A stretch of 64,000 nucleotides of DNA from Algoriphagus sp. CAU 1675 (GTDB lineage: Bacteria > Bacteroidota > Bacteroidia > Cytophagales > Cyclobacteriaceae): contig NZ_JARHUI010000002.1 of NCBI RefSeq assembly GCF_029222925.1, forward strand, positions 62,001 to 126,000, given 5' to 3'. The position numbers and the translations under genes were made by a program. The notes below the pieces were generated by a model. That model was not told the DNA's origin, searched no databases, and worked only from the letters and a program-made list of their open reading frames with translations. Shown here one piece after another: positions 48,155-55,854 of the stretch. Within the stretch, counting starts at the first letter, position 1; each line of letters begins with the position of its first letter.

Positions 48155-48784
48155 TTAAATCAGTTCAAACAGTTGCCTATTTTCCTTCCTTACTTTTTTT
48201 CTAAACTGACTTTTGTCTTGAACTGATCGGTAACCTACCGGGACAATAATTGCAGCATTTAGTCCTTGATTTCTGAGACCCAGGATTTCATTGTATGCCG
48301 TGGAATCAAATCCCTCCATAGGACAAGAATCTATCCTTAGTTCCGCACATGCCATCAGCAAATTATTCATGGCCACGTAGCATTGTTTTTCAGACCAGGA
48401 GTTTCTTTCTGAGGAGCTCATTTTGCGGATATCCTCCTTGATAGATTTACCATAATTCTTCAGATTCTCTGAGTCAGCATGATTCGTTTCGATCACCAAA
48501 TCAATGTACTCCTCCACTCCTGAGCAGAAGTTTGAATTGTAATTACAAAAAACAAAGAGCTGTGAAGAGTCCGTGATTTGGGGTTGATCATAAGAATGTT
48601 CTCTTAATTTTTGCCGGATGGATTGATCCTCGATAATGAGGATTTTATAAAGCTGAAGCCCATAGGATGAAACGGACAAGCGAACAGCTTCCTTTAGGAG
48701 TTCGAGATTCTCTTCGCTGATTTTTTTATTGGGGTCAAATAATTTAGTGGCATAGCGCCAATTGAGATGATGGATTAAATTCAT
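48155..48784 (-). CDS. Nitroreductase-family NAD(P)H oxidoreductase (NfsB-like)
   Basis: 209 residues, FMN-binding nitroreductase fold: WRYATKLFDPNKKISEENL at the N-terminus (Arg FMN contact), LRLSVSSYGLQ-type segment (written here as VRLSVSSYGLQLYKILII), a central helix EKQCYVAMNNLLMACAELRID and CPMEGFD. C-terminal KSQFRKKVR. It reduces quinones or nitro compounds. It starts 2 bp after the stop of the GNAT gene, so they form an operon. Confidence 0.9.
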   Translation of the reverse strand: MNLIHHLNWRYATKLFDPNKKISEENLELLKEAVRLSVSSYGLQLYKILIIEDQSIRQKLREHSYDQPQITDSSQLFVFCNYNSNFCSGVEEYIDLVIETNHADSENLKNYGKSIKEDIRKMSSSERNSWSEKQCYVAMNNLLMACAELRIDSCPMEGFDSTAYNEILGLRNQGLNAAIIVPVGYRSVQDKSQFRKKVRKENRQLFELI

Positions 48785-48786
48785 GA

Positions 48787-49518
48787 TTAAGGTCTTTTTA
48801 CTGTGAAAATTTTGATCGTAAAATCCTCCTCAAAGCCGGTTTTCAGGTAAAGTCCCTTACCCATTTCTGAAGCTTGGAGAATTGCATATTTGGACCCTTG
48901 GCTCTTGGCCTGATCCAAAACCTGTAGGAAAATATCCTCTGCATAACCTTTTCTTCTATGTGCAGGAATGATTCCAAGGGAATATATCCCTGCCGTCTCA
49001 AGTCCTTGCCCCTTGTAGATCAAGGCTGTCCCTACGGGATTCTCCCCTTCCCATGCAATCAGCCAATCCGCATGATTTCTCAATAGAAAAACTGACTCAG
49101 GACTGATCACGTAACCAAACGCCTCTTCAAACAAGCCCGACCAAAGACTTGCATTCTGTGGGTTTTCCACTTGAGTTAATCTAAGTTGGGCAGTATGGGG
49201 CGGCAATTCTGCTAAAGGGGCTGACATGCCGATGATTTCCATTTTCTTTTCCAAACCAAGGCTTAGAAGCCGATTTTCCTCCTCTTCAGTATGAATTTCC
49301 CAAATGGGAAGGGTCAGTGAGTTACGGAACAGGAGTGGATGAATGACTTTCCAGTTCTGCTGGGACAGTCCCCCTTTTAGCCATAGCTTGTTAGGCCAAT
49401 GGGAATTTTCCACCATACTGAAATCATACGTGTCGGTGGAGACAAATTCACCTCCGATTTCACCACCTAGTTTCCATAATCCAGTCAGATTATCAATATT
49501 CAATTGTTTAAAATCCAT
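48787..49518 (-). CDS. GNAT-family acetyltransferase
   Basis: 243 residues from the ATG at 49518; the frame extends upstream without family features, overlapping the next gene. The C-terminal GNAT domain has SLGIIPAHRRKGYAEDIFLQVL (acetyl-CoA loop) and the end KYAILQASEMGKGLYLKTGFEE. The N-terminal half is degenerate, as in two-domain GNATs. Operon with the nitroreductase gene. Substrate unknown. Confidence 0.85.
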   Translation of the reverse strand: MDFKQLNIDNLTGLWKLGGEIGGEFVSTDTYDFSMVENSHWPNKLWLKGGLSQQNWKVIHPLLFRNSLTLPIWEIHTEEEENRLLSLGLEKKMEIIGMSAPLAELPPHTAQLRLTQVENPQNASLWSGLFEEAFGYVISPESVFLLRNHADWLIAWEGENPVGTALIYKGQGLETAGIYSLGIIPAHRRKGYAEDIFLQVLDQAKSQGSKYAILQASEMGKGLYLKTGFEEDFTIKIFTVKRP

Positions 49519-49537
49519 GTCAGTTTTTACGCAGCTT

Positions 49538-49999
49538 TTACCAATATTCAGTGATTCTGAAAATCTTGCCGTCCTTGAACTCAAATACAGCCATTTCACC
49601 ATCTTCCTGTTGAGGATTTGGGTTGGTTTGGGACACATATCTCTTGCTGACTGCCAATGCATCTTTTCCGGATATGACCGAAAACACACGGATATCATAA
49701 ATGCTACCATCGTAGTCCCCCTTTTCTATATTCCGGCTATATCCATTATACAAATCTTCTCTTGTATACACTCCTCCATACTCCTCATGAACATACGTGA
49801 AGTCTTCTGAAAACATTTGAAAGAGCTTTTCAACATCCTTTATATCAGAATCTTTACTGAAAATCTTCAGATTGAGTTGATAATATTGATGGAGCAGTTC
49901 CTCCTGTTTGATTTTTTTATCAGCATCAGGGTTTCTTTCATTTTGAATTCCCAAAAACCCCAAAAACAGCAAATAAGCAATGGTAATGGCAATTTTCAT
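49538..49999 (-). CDS. Exported NTF2-like protein (DUF4440-like)
   Basis: 153 residues with a hydrophobic N-terminus (KIAITIAYLLFLGFLG). The body fits an NTF2-like fold: DVEKLFQMFSEDFTYVHEEYGG, YTREDLYNGYSRNIE, DALAVSKRYVSQT and the ending MAVFEFKDGKIFRITEYW. It lies 19 bp upstream of the GNAT gene and probably heads that minus-strand operon. Function unknown. Confidence 0.78.
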   Translation of the reverse strand: MKIAITIAYLLFLGFLGIQNERNPDADKKIKQEELLHQYYQLNLKIFSKDSDIKDVEKLFQMFSEDFTYVHEEYGGVYTREDLYNGYSRNIEKGDYDGSIYDIRVFSVISGKDALAVSKRYVSQTNPNPQQEDGEMAVFEFKDGKIFRITEYW

Positions 50000-50033
50000 T
50001 TCAAGTACTTTTGTTTTTCATGTGATTTAAAAA

Positions 50034-50048
50034 GGTTCAGATCGAACC
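50034..50048. promoter_or_regulatory. Short palindrome GGTTC-N5-GAACC before the Crp/Fnr gene
   Basis: GGTTCAGATCGAACC is symmetric around AGATC and lies between the divergent NTF2-like and Crp/Fnr genes, 60 bp before the latter's ATG. It differs from the FNR-like boxes elsewhere in this region, so it may bind another regulator. Confidence 0.35.
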
Positions 50049-50108
50049 CCGTACTATTTTATCCAAGATTTACACAGCCAGATTTTTAGAAAATCCTTAT
50101 TTTCGACG

Positions 50109-50681
50109 ATGGTCACGCGTAGTTCATCCCTATTTGAAATCCCCCTCACAGAGGAAGAAGCCCAAATCATTGACGAATTGATCCCAATCAAAACCTTCAA
50201 AAAAGGAACAATCCTTTTAGAAGAGGGGCAGGTTGCGAGGGAATCCTATTTCAACCTCAAAGGTCTTGTACGTCTCTATTACCTGATTGACGGAGAAGAA
50301 AGAACCATCCACTTTTTTGAGGAAGGCCAGCCGATTGCTTCCCTTTCCAGCTATCTGAATAAAACTCCCGCTAACCACTATTTTGAATGTGTGGAGGACA
50401 CGACCTTGACCATTCTCAGCTATGATAATGAGCAGGAATTAATCAAGCGGGTGCCAGTTTTCGAATCAGTATGCAGAGTTTCGATTGAGCAGGAATTTGG
50501 GAAAAACCAGCAAATGCTCGCCGACTACATGATCAAATCCCCAGAGAAACGTTACTTGGAACTACAGAAAAAGCAACCTGAACTCCTCAACCGGGTTCCC
50601 CAGTATATTCTTGCTTCTTACCTAGGAGTAAAACCAGAGTCTCTTAGCAGGATTCGAAAACGATTGGCGACCAAAGCCTGA
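50109..50681 (+). CDS. Crp/Fnr-family transcriptional regulator
   Basis: 190 residues. Cyclic-nucleotide-binding-type beta roll (about 15-115: GTILLEEGQVARESYFNLKG, LIDGEERTIHFFEEGQ), a dimer helix, and a winged helix-turn-helix VPQYILASYLGVKPESLSR. The recognition helix carries Glu177, Ser180 and Arg181, the E-xx-SR set that in FNR reads TTGA half-sites. There is no N-terminal Cys cluster for an Fe-S centre and no obvious cAMP Arg-Ser pocket, so the signal is unknown. Three FNR-like boxes in the next 4 kb are its probable targets. Confidence 0.92.
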   Translation: MVTRSSSLFEIPLTEEEAQIIDELIPIKTFKKGTILLEEGQVARESYFNLKGLVRLYYLIDGEERTIHFFEEGQPIASLSSYLNKTPANHYFECVEDTTLTILSYDNEQELIKRVPVFESVCRVSIEQEFGKNQQMLADYMIKSPEKRYLELQKKQPELLNRVPQYILASYLGVKPESLSRIRKRLATKA

Positions 50682-50682
50682 T

Positions 50683-51642
50683 CTAAGCTACCTTAATGGC
50701 CACATTCCCAGCTTTTCTCCCTTTTTCCACATAGGCATGCGCGGCAGGAATTTCCTCGAAAGAGTAAACTCTATCCAAGTATGGGCTGATTTTTTTTTCA
50801 GCAAGCAGGGATTGAATTACTTTCAAATCAGTCTTTTTCTGATCGGCAATCCCCAACAAAATCTGCTCCTTTTTACCACTCAGGGTTTGGGTAAACAAAT
50901 CCAGGTAATCTGAAAGAGAGGCGTCATTGGACAGGTATTTTCCTGTACTCTTGAGCAAATGTTTGACTTCCCGATAGGAGGTTTTTCCCACCGCATTGAT
51001 GATCAAATCAAATTTTTCAGGAATTTGAGTGAAGTCTTCCTGCTCATAGCTAATCACCTGATCTGCTCCCAATTTTTTTACCCAACTCGCATTTCTTGAA
51101 CTGCAAACCCCTACTACATACGATTGCTTCACTTTTGCCAATTGGAGCATGGCTGAGCCGACAGATCCGGAAACTCCATGGATCAGCACGTTCATTCCCG
51201 GCTGCAGATTTACTTTTTGGAGGAAATAATAGGCAGAAAGAAAACCTACTGGAACGACCGCAGCTTCCTCAAAGCTCAATCCCTCAGGGATTTTTGCCAA
51301 AGGCAATTCAGAATCTACCACCACGTATTCGGCATAGGTCCCTGAATTCATCCCCAAACTGCCAAAAATTCTATCCCCTACCTGGAATTCTGAGACATCC
51401 GTACCTACCTCCTCTACAACTCCGGCAAACTCATGCCCAAGCAAGGTGTTTTTTGGCTTCAGCAATCCGGCGTGAAACCGAATAGGAAAGGGAGTTGCAC
51501 TCCGGATTCTCCAGTCTCCGGCAGTCACAGAAGTAGCACGAATTTTCACCAAAATCTGATTTGCTTTTGGTTTTGGCTTTTCCAGCGCATCGGGATTCAA
51601 CACATCCGAAGCCCCATATCTTTTGAAGGTAAATGCTTTCAT
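50683..51642 (-). CDS. NAD(P)-dependent zinc-less alcohol dehydrogenase / quinone oxidoreductase
   Basis: 319 residues from the ATG at 51642. MDR fold: GroES-like N-terminus (KPKPKANQILVKIRATSVTAGDWRIRS, GHEFAGVVEEVG) and a Rossmann domain with GVSGSVGSAMLQLAKV. The structural zinc Cys cluster is absent, as in quinone oxidoreductase/NADPH reductase types. It ends 1 bp from the convergent Crp/Fnr gene and has an FNR-like box with a well-placed -7 element upstream, so it is probably controlled by that regulator. Confidence 0.9.
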   Translation of the reverse strand: MKAFTFKRYGASDVLNPDALEKPKPKANQILVKIRATSVTAGDWRIRSATPFPIRFHAGLLKPKNTLLGHEFAGVVEEVGTDVSEFQVGDRIFGSLGMNSGTYAEYVVVDSELPLAKIPEGLSFEEAAVVPVGFLSAYYFLQKVNLQPGMNVLIHGVSGSVGSAMLQLAKVKQSYVVGVCSSRNASWVKKLGADQVISYEQEDFTQIPEKFDLIINAVGKTSYREVKHLLKSTGKYLSNDASLSDYLDLFTQTLSGKKEQILLGIADQKKTDLKVIQSLLAEKKISPYLDRVYSFEEIPAAHAYVEKGRKAGNVAIKVA

Positions 51643-51667
51643 TTTCAAATGTTTTTGATTTACGCTT

Positions 51668-51675
51668 CAAAAGTA
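51668..51675 (-). promoter_or_regulatory. -7 box (TACTTTTG) of the quinone oxidoreductase gene
   Basis: Read on the minus strand, TACTTTTG matches TAnnTTTG. It lies 25 bp before the ATG at 51642. The FNR-like box centre is 36.5 bp upstream of its 3' end. Confidence 0.6.
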
Positions 51676-51676
51676 A

Positions 51677-51721
51677 AATCCACTTCTTCCCCAAAAATTG
51701 ATCTGGGTTAAGAAGTGGATT
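51677..51721. repeat. Perfect 12-bp inverted repeat enclosing an FNR-like box
   Basis: AATCCACTTCTT (51677-51688) and AAGAAGTGGATT (51710-51721) are exact inverted copies 21 nt apart. The right arm begins at the end of the FNR-like box 51698-51711. It could add a second protein-binding unit or a hairpin. Confidence 0.65.
51698..51711 (-). promoter_or_regulatory. FNR-like box (TTAACCCAGATCAA on minus)
   Basis: Imperfect palindrome of the FNR/CRP type (TTGAY-N4-RTYAA). With flanks it reads TTCTTAACCCAGATCAAT on the minus strand, matching the two boxes at 53838 and 53890. Predicted centre about -43.5 from the start site. Confidence 0.7.
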
Positions 51722-51764
51722 AATTAGAAAAAAGGCCTTTACAAAAAATTTAAAAGATGAATTT

Positions 51765-52853
51765 TTATAGACTTTCTATAGCCAATTTGGCTATTTCTCG
51801 GGTAATTACAGTAGGTGAATTGCAATCGCAGTTACTCAATCCAACCACATAAATATCCTGCTCCGGAAGGTAAACTCCCATGGATTTAAAGCCAAAAACA
51901 CTTCCCCCATGCTCTCTAATCGGCATTCCTCCTAACTCCTTGATATGCCAACCATAGCCATAGGTCAAGGTTTCTCCATTGGACAAAGTCCCGGGAGTGA
52001 AGGCCTTTCGTATGGTTTCCTGCTTCAGAAGTTTCTCCGAATTCAAGGCATTTTGCCAAATCAGTAAATCATCCACTGTGGACATCAATGAACCTGATGC
52101 AAAGGGAATATTCAAACTCACCCACATTTTATTGGTATAACCACCCCGGTCATGATAGCCATAGGCTCTGTTTTTTACCAATTCACGATCGGAGGCATAG
52201 CGCGAGTCATTCATTCCCAATTTTTGAAAAATTCGCTGCTCCACAAAATCCTCATAGCTCATTCCGGAAACCAACTCAATCACATATCCTAAAACCACAT
52301 ACCCTGAATTGTTGTATTCAAATTTTTCTCCCGGAAGAAAATCCACTGGCTCATCCTTGAAAAAATCAACTATTTCTTTTGGACTAAGGTCATTCCGGGC
52401 AATCGACATAATGCTTTTCATTCTGGTGAAATCCTTGATCCCAGAGGTATGATTCATTAATTGCTGAATGGTTAATTGATCTCCCTGAACAGGAAAATCG
52501 GGAATGTACTTTCTAACATCATCTTCGATATCGAGTTTCCCATCTTCTTCCAACATCAAAATTCCAACCGCAGTGAACTGCTTGGTCATGGAACCGATCT
52601 GAAAAATATTTTCGGGAACCATTGGCACCTCTAACTCCAGATTTGCCATTCCAAAGGCTTTTCTATAGATAGGCTTGCCATCTTTGGCTACCATAAAAAC
52701 TGCCCCAGGCCCCTCCGTTTCAAACATCTTCGTCAATAGACTGTCAATTTTAGTTTCGAGAGTTTGGGCTTTGAGACTTAGTTGGCTTAAAAGCAACAAT
52801 GCTATAAGCATACAGAAGGTGAATGCGTTTCTAGTTTGTTTTTGAGTTTTCAT
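51765..52853 (-). CDS. Secreted serine hydrolase (class C beta-lactamase family)
   Basis: 362 residues. Signal peptide through about residue 29 (LLSQLSLKAQ). SxxK motif at Ser88-Lys91 (GSMTKQF), YxN at Tyr180-Asn182 (EYNNSGY), and the HxG-like motif in REHGGSVFG. Catalytic machinery is complete. It lacks the extra C-terminal domain that many relatives have. The upstream neighbour at 53138 encodes just such a tail domain, detached. Probably a periplasmic esterase or peptidase. Confidence 0.9.
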   Translation of the reverse strand: MKTQKQTRNAFTFCMLIALLLLSQLSLKAQTLETKIDSLLTKMFETEGPGAVFMVAKDGKPIYRKAFGMANLELEVPMVPENIFQIGSMTKQFTAVGILMLEEDGKLDIEDDVRKYIPDFPVQGDQLTIQQLMNHTSGIKDFTRMKSIMSIARNDLSPKEIVDFFKDEPVDFLPGEKFEYNNSGYVVLGYVIELVSGMSYEDFVEQRIFQKLGMNDSRYASDRELVKNRAYGYHDRGGYTNKMWVSLNIPFASGSLMSTVDDLLIWQNALNSEKLLKQETIRKAFTPGTLSNGETLTYGYGWHIKELGGMPIREHGGSVFGFKSMGVYLPEQDIYVVGLSNCDCNSPTVITREIAKLAIESL

Positions 52854-52955
52854 TTTTATCGTTATGATTAATAATACAGTATTGTCAATTCCTTTGGAGA
52901 TAGTTTTTGAATTGATTTAAAGCCTGAGATTTTTGTCTAGGGAATGGCTTTGAGC

Positions 52956-53105
52956 TTATTGGGAAGCATTGATTTCCAGAACTTCCTTCAACAAGGAATC
53001 CATGGCTTTCACATTCACATAGTTAACCAGCAGGTTATCAGTACTTTTATCCATTTTTACCCCGTTCAGAAAAGGCAATAGGATTCCCAGAATGAATAAT
53101 TTCAT
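52956..53105 (-). CDS. Possible 49-residue exported small protein
   Basis: A complete small frame (ATG at 53105, TAA at 52956) whose N-terminus MKLFILGILLPFLNGVKMDK looks like a short signal peptide, followed by a polar helix VNVKAMDSLLKEVLE. It sits 32 bp after the truncated serine-hydrolase gene and 102 bp before the intact one. It may be a real small protein or another relic of a hydrolase gene. Confidence 0.4.
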   Translation of the reverse strand: MKLFILGILLPFLNGVKMDKSTDNLLVNYVNVKAMDSLLKEVLEINASQ

Positions 53106-53137
53106 TTCAAAATTTTGTTTATTAGTTAGTTAGGAAA

Positions 53138-53776
53138 TTAATCCAGACGGGAAAGCCTAAGGCTTTTTACCCATCCATTTGAAAGGTTTACTTCCGTCGC
53201 CTTAGCCTCTGAATCAGGGACAATTTCAACGGAAAGCACAGGCCATGCTCCCCGAAACGCATTTGCGGCAATTCTTTCCAAAGGAATTTCCCCATGGCGT
53301 GGATGATAGGCCACTAAGCCATCTCCTTTTACTGAAACCCAATAAGAAGTCTGAAGCTCCTCACTGTAATACTCCCCTTCCAAACCCACCAAATCGGATG
53401 TTGAAAAGGAATTTTCTCCATTTCCCCAATACTGAAGTGGGCGTTCGGAAGTTCCTATCGTACCAATAAGGCCCTGCTCCATCATTAGAATTTGAATCAT
53501 ATGCTTATCGTAGGTATCCCAGTAATTCCCCTCCAAAAGCATTAACTCATTTGGATCAGGAATTTGTGTCCCTACCTTTTCAGATGCGGATAGGTGATTG
53601 GAGGTTACAGCTTTTTCCAAAATTATTTCAGAACCCCCCTTAAACTTTTGGCCTAGGTTAGAGGAATTGAAGTTGGAAAGCATTACCATACTTAGCTTCA
53701 AGTCAGGACTAAACCGTGCCAAAGAATTTCCTATTGCACTTAAATAAAAGATGAAAATGAAGACTAGCTTTTTCAA
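53138..53776 (-). pseudogene. Internally deleted serine hydrolase: signal peptide joined to C-terminal domain
   Basis: 212 residues. A good signal peptide (MKKLVFIFIFYLSAIGNSLA) is followed directly by FSPDLKLSMVMLSNFNSSNLG, which in serine beta-lactamase-family proteins comes at the very end of the catalytic domain. After that comes the usual C-terminal lipocalin-like domain (LVGLEGEYYSEELQTSYWV, RHGEIPLERI, SNGWVKSLRLSRLD). The whole catalytic core (SxxK, YxN) is missing, yet the frame and promoter are intact. Either an in-frame deletion relic or a domain reused as an exported binding protein. Confidence 0.7.
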
Positions 53777-53807
53777 AGGCTTATGCGGACTTGATTTTTT
53801 CTTGGTT

Positions 53808-53815
53808 CAAAATTA
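53808..53815 (-). promoter_or_regulatory. -7 box (TAATTTTG) of the deleted serine hydrolase gene
   Basis: Minus-strand TAATTTTG matches TAnnTTTG, 32 bp before the ATG at 53776. An FNR-like box is centred 36.5 bp upstream of its 3' end. No TTG -33 element is present. Confidence 0.6.
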
Positions 53816-53837
53816 AGGCACCTATTTCCCTTTGACA

Positions 53838-53851
53838 TTGACTTAGGTTAA
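53838..53851 (-). promoter_or_regulatory. FNR-like box (TTAACCTAAGTCAA on minus)
   Basis: On the minus strand the extended site reads TTCTTAACCTAAGTCAAT. It faces the gene ending at 53138. With the box at 53890 it forms a 20-bp inverted repeat (53836-53855 and 53886-53905, 18 of 20 matching). Confidence 0.7.
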
Positions 53852-53889
53852 GAATTCATTTTTTTACGGAAACCACCAATTTTTCATTC

Positions 53890-53903
53890 TTAACCTAGAT
53901 CAA
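53890..53903 (+). promoter_or_regulatory. FNR-like box (TTAACCTAGATCAA)
   Basis: Near-palindromic site for a Crp/Fnr protein, extended form TTCTTAACCTAGATCAAT. It is centred 36.5 bp before the end of the -7 box at 53926-53933, i.e. about -43.5, the position from which class II activators work. Confidence 0.75.
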
Positions 53904-53925
53904 TGTACAGCCTTTTTCAGCACCC

Positions 53926-53933
53926 TAGGTTTG
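53926..53933 (+). promoter_or_regulatory. -7 box (TAGGTTTG) of the DUF4386 gene
   Basis: TAGGTTTG matches TAnnTTTG and lies 17 bp before the ATG at 53951. It shows that an earlier in-frame start at 53903 is not used. Confidence 0.6.
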
Positions 53934-53950
53934 TAGAAAATTTAGACAAA

Positions 53951-54643
53951 ATGAAAAAGGAACTTCATCCAAATGACAGAAACCTCCATTTAGGGCTAAC
54001 TGGCATACTTTATTTAATAGTAATTGTCGGCGGACTTTTCAGTGAACTGGGCGTACGAGGAGCTTTATTCCTACCTGAAAATCTCTTTCAGACCATGGAA
54101 AACATCCAAGGAAACCAAAGTCTACTTAAACTAGGCGTGGCTTCAGACATGGTGATGTTTTTAGCAGATATAGGATTGGCTTGGTTCTTCTTGATTCTGT
54201 TTCAGCAAAACTTTCCAAGACTTTCTTATCTAGCTGCCTTCTTCCGATTGGTTCAGGCGGGGATTATTGGGATCAATCTGATCCACCTGCTACAGATTCC
54301 TGCTCTATTTCAGTTTTTCCCCGAGACCAAAGATGCGCAATGGATAGCTCAACAAATAGGCTATCTGATTGAATCCCATCGTATGGGCTATTTACTCAGC
54401 GGGATTCCATTTGGAATGAGCTGTATTCTTTTGGGCTATATGATGTACCAATCCGGCTGGTTTTCCCGCCTTCTTGGAGCCATGGTACTGATTGCAGGAT
54501 TTTCCTATTTGATTGATTCCTTCACCAACATCCTCTTTCCGGAGTATTCCCCAAAAAGTGAAATCCTGGTTATGGCGATTGCTGTCATCACAGAATTATC
54601 CCTATGCATCTATCTGATAATTAAAGGAATAAAGAAATACTAA
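53951..54643 (+). CDS. DUF4386 membrane protein
   Basis: 230 residues from the ATG at 53951, fixed by the promoter just upstream. About six to seven helices: GLTGILYLIVIVGGLFSE (TM1), SDMVMFLADIGLAWFFLILF, LAAFFRLVQAGIIGINLIHL, the amphipathic SHRMGYLLSGIPFGMSCILLGY, GAMVLIAGFSYLIDSF and a last helix. This is the DUF4386 pattern, including the conserved R in FFRLVQA. Function unknown; members often lie next to regulators in Bacteroidota and Firmicutes. Probably activated by the Crp/Fnr protein. Confidence 0.87.
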   Translation: MKKELHPNDRNLHLGLTGILYLIVIVGGLFSELGVRGALFLPENLFQTMENIQGNQSLLKLGVASDMVMFLADIGLAWFFLILFQQNFPRLSYLAAFFRLVQAGIIGINLIHLLQIPALFQFFPETKDAQWIAQQIGYLIESHRMGYLLSGIPFGMSCILLGYMMYQSGWFSRLLGAMVLIAGFSYLIDSFTNILFPEYSPKSEILVMAIAVITELSLCIYLIIKGIKKY

Positions 54644-54676
54644 ACCAACTATTCTATTTACTTAAACACAAACAAA

Positions 54677-54970
54677 ATGAGAAAAATCGTTTCAACGTTC
54701 GCTGTGGTTCTAGCCACTACCCTCCTTTTGAGTTCCTGCCATTCGTACACAGTCACAGTGGGAGAAGGCTCGCAAACCGGGATCGAGTACAAAGAGAAAA
54801 ACCATTACCTGATTGAGGGATTGGCTCCTTTAAAAGTATCCGATCCTGAGAAAATGGCCCGGGGTGCCAAAGATTACGAAGTCACCACCAAGCACACCTT
54901 TGTGGATGGATTGATCCACGTGTTGACTTTCGGAATCTATGCTCCTACGACTACCATTGTAAGGAAGTAA
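54677..54970 (+). CDS. Bor/Iss-like lipoprotein
   Basis: 97 residues. Lipobox LLLSSC at about residues 16-21, then a compact domain with KNHYLIEGLAPLKVSDPEKM, ARGAKDYEVTTKHTFVDG and LIHVLTFGIYAPTTTIV. This matches the Bor family: phage lambda Bor ends in a similar TFVNG-LGIYTP segment. Enterobacterial Bor/Iss proteins affect serum survival; in Bacteroidota the role is unknown. It starts 33 bp after the DUF4386 stop and may belong to that operon. Confidence 0.75.
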   Translation: MRKIVSTFAVVLATTLLLSSCHSYTVTVGEGSQTGIEYKEKNHYLIEGLAPLKVSDPEKMARGAKDYEVTTKHTFVDGLIHVLTFGIYAPTTTIVRK

Positions 54971-54995
54971 AAATCAGGCATAATCAAAAAAGAAA

Positions 54996-55024
54996 GGGGG
55001 TCCGCAGGTTACCTGTGGATACCC
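54996..55024. repeat. Strong intergenic hairpin
   Basis: GGG-gg-TCCGCAGGT, 1-nt loop, ACCTGTGGA-ta-CCC: a long near-perfect palindrome between the Bor-like and esterase-like genes. No T run follows, so it is not a standard terminator; it could protect the 3' end or bind a protein. Confidence 0.5.
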
Positions 55025-55026
55025 TA

Positions 55027-55854
55027 TCAATTATCAATGGAATTAACCCATGAACAAATCCTTTTCCTTAAGCTTATTGGCCCTATTCCTGACTTGGAGC
55101 CATTTGGCTGCACAAACTGAGGACAATGTGGTTGGAACAAATCATTGGATAGACTCCAACATACTGGAGGAAAAAAGAAATATCCAGATTTTCTTTCCGG
55201 AAGGCTATGAGGATTCACAAAGCAATTTCCCGGTTCTTTACCTGCTGGATGGACAGCGGTTTTTCCTTCATGGAGTTAGTCTTCAGCAATCTTTCCGACA
55301 ATATGAACTGACTCCGGGCTTCATTGTCGTGGGAATCACCAACCAATATCCCAGTCGATTTAACCATTTTGGAGATGGGAAGGAAAAATTCCTGGCATTT
55401 CTCAAAGAAGAGGTAATCCCTTATATAGAGGAAAAATTCCGTGTCAACAAAAGTGAACGGATTCTCTTTGGTTGGGAATATGGAGCCGGTTTTACTTTTC
55501 ATAGTTTATTGACCCAACCCGATCTATTTGATGCCTATTTACTAGCAAGCCCATACCCCATTCTAGATAAAACCCAGGATCTTGGCCAGTTTGATAGTTT
55601 AAAAAAGGTTTTGGTATATGCGGTAAGTCCGGATGAACACGAAATCAATCATGCGGTAGACCAACTGGATTCCCTGCTTTCAGCCAAAAAAATAAGTGGA
55701 TTAGATCCAATTGGATTAAGACTTGAAAATGAGGAACATCGATCAACTGGCTGCCCTACACTTTATCATGGATTGAGACATTATTTTCGCTTCTATCCCG
55801 AACTTCAGGAAGACAACCTTTACAAGTTTCTGGAAAAGGGAGGTTTGGATTATG
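55027..55854. repeat. Direct repeat copy 1 (near-identical to 59799-60626)
   Basis: 828 bp, without gaps, covering the 23-bp leader and the first 268 codons of the esterase-like gene. The copies are 4772 bp apart. By eye only about 18 amino-acid differences lie in this stretch, then similarity falls abruptly. Confidence 0.85.
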
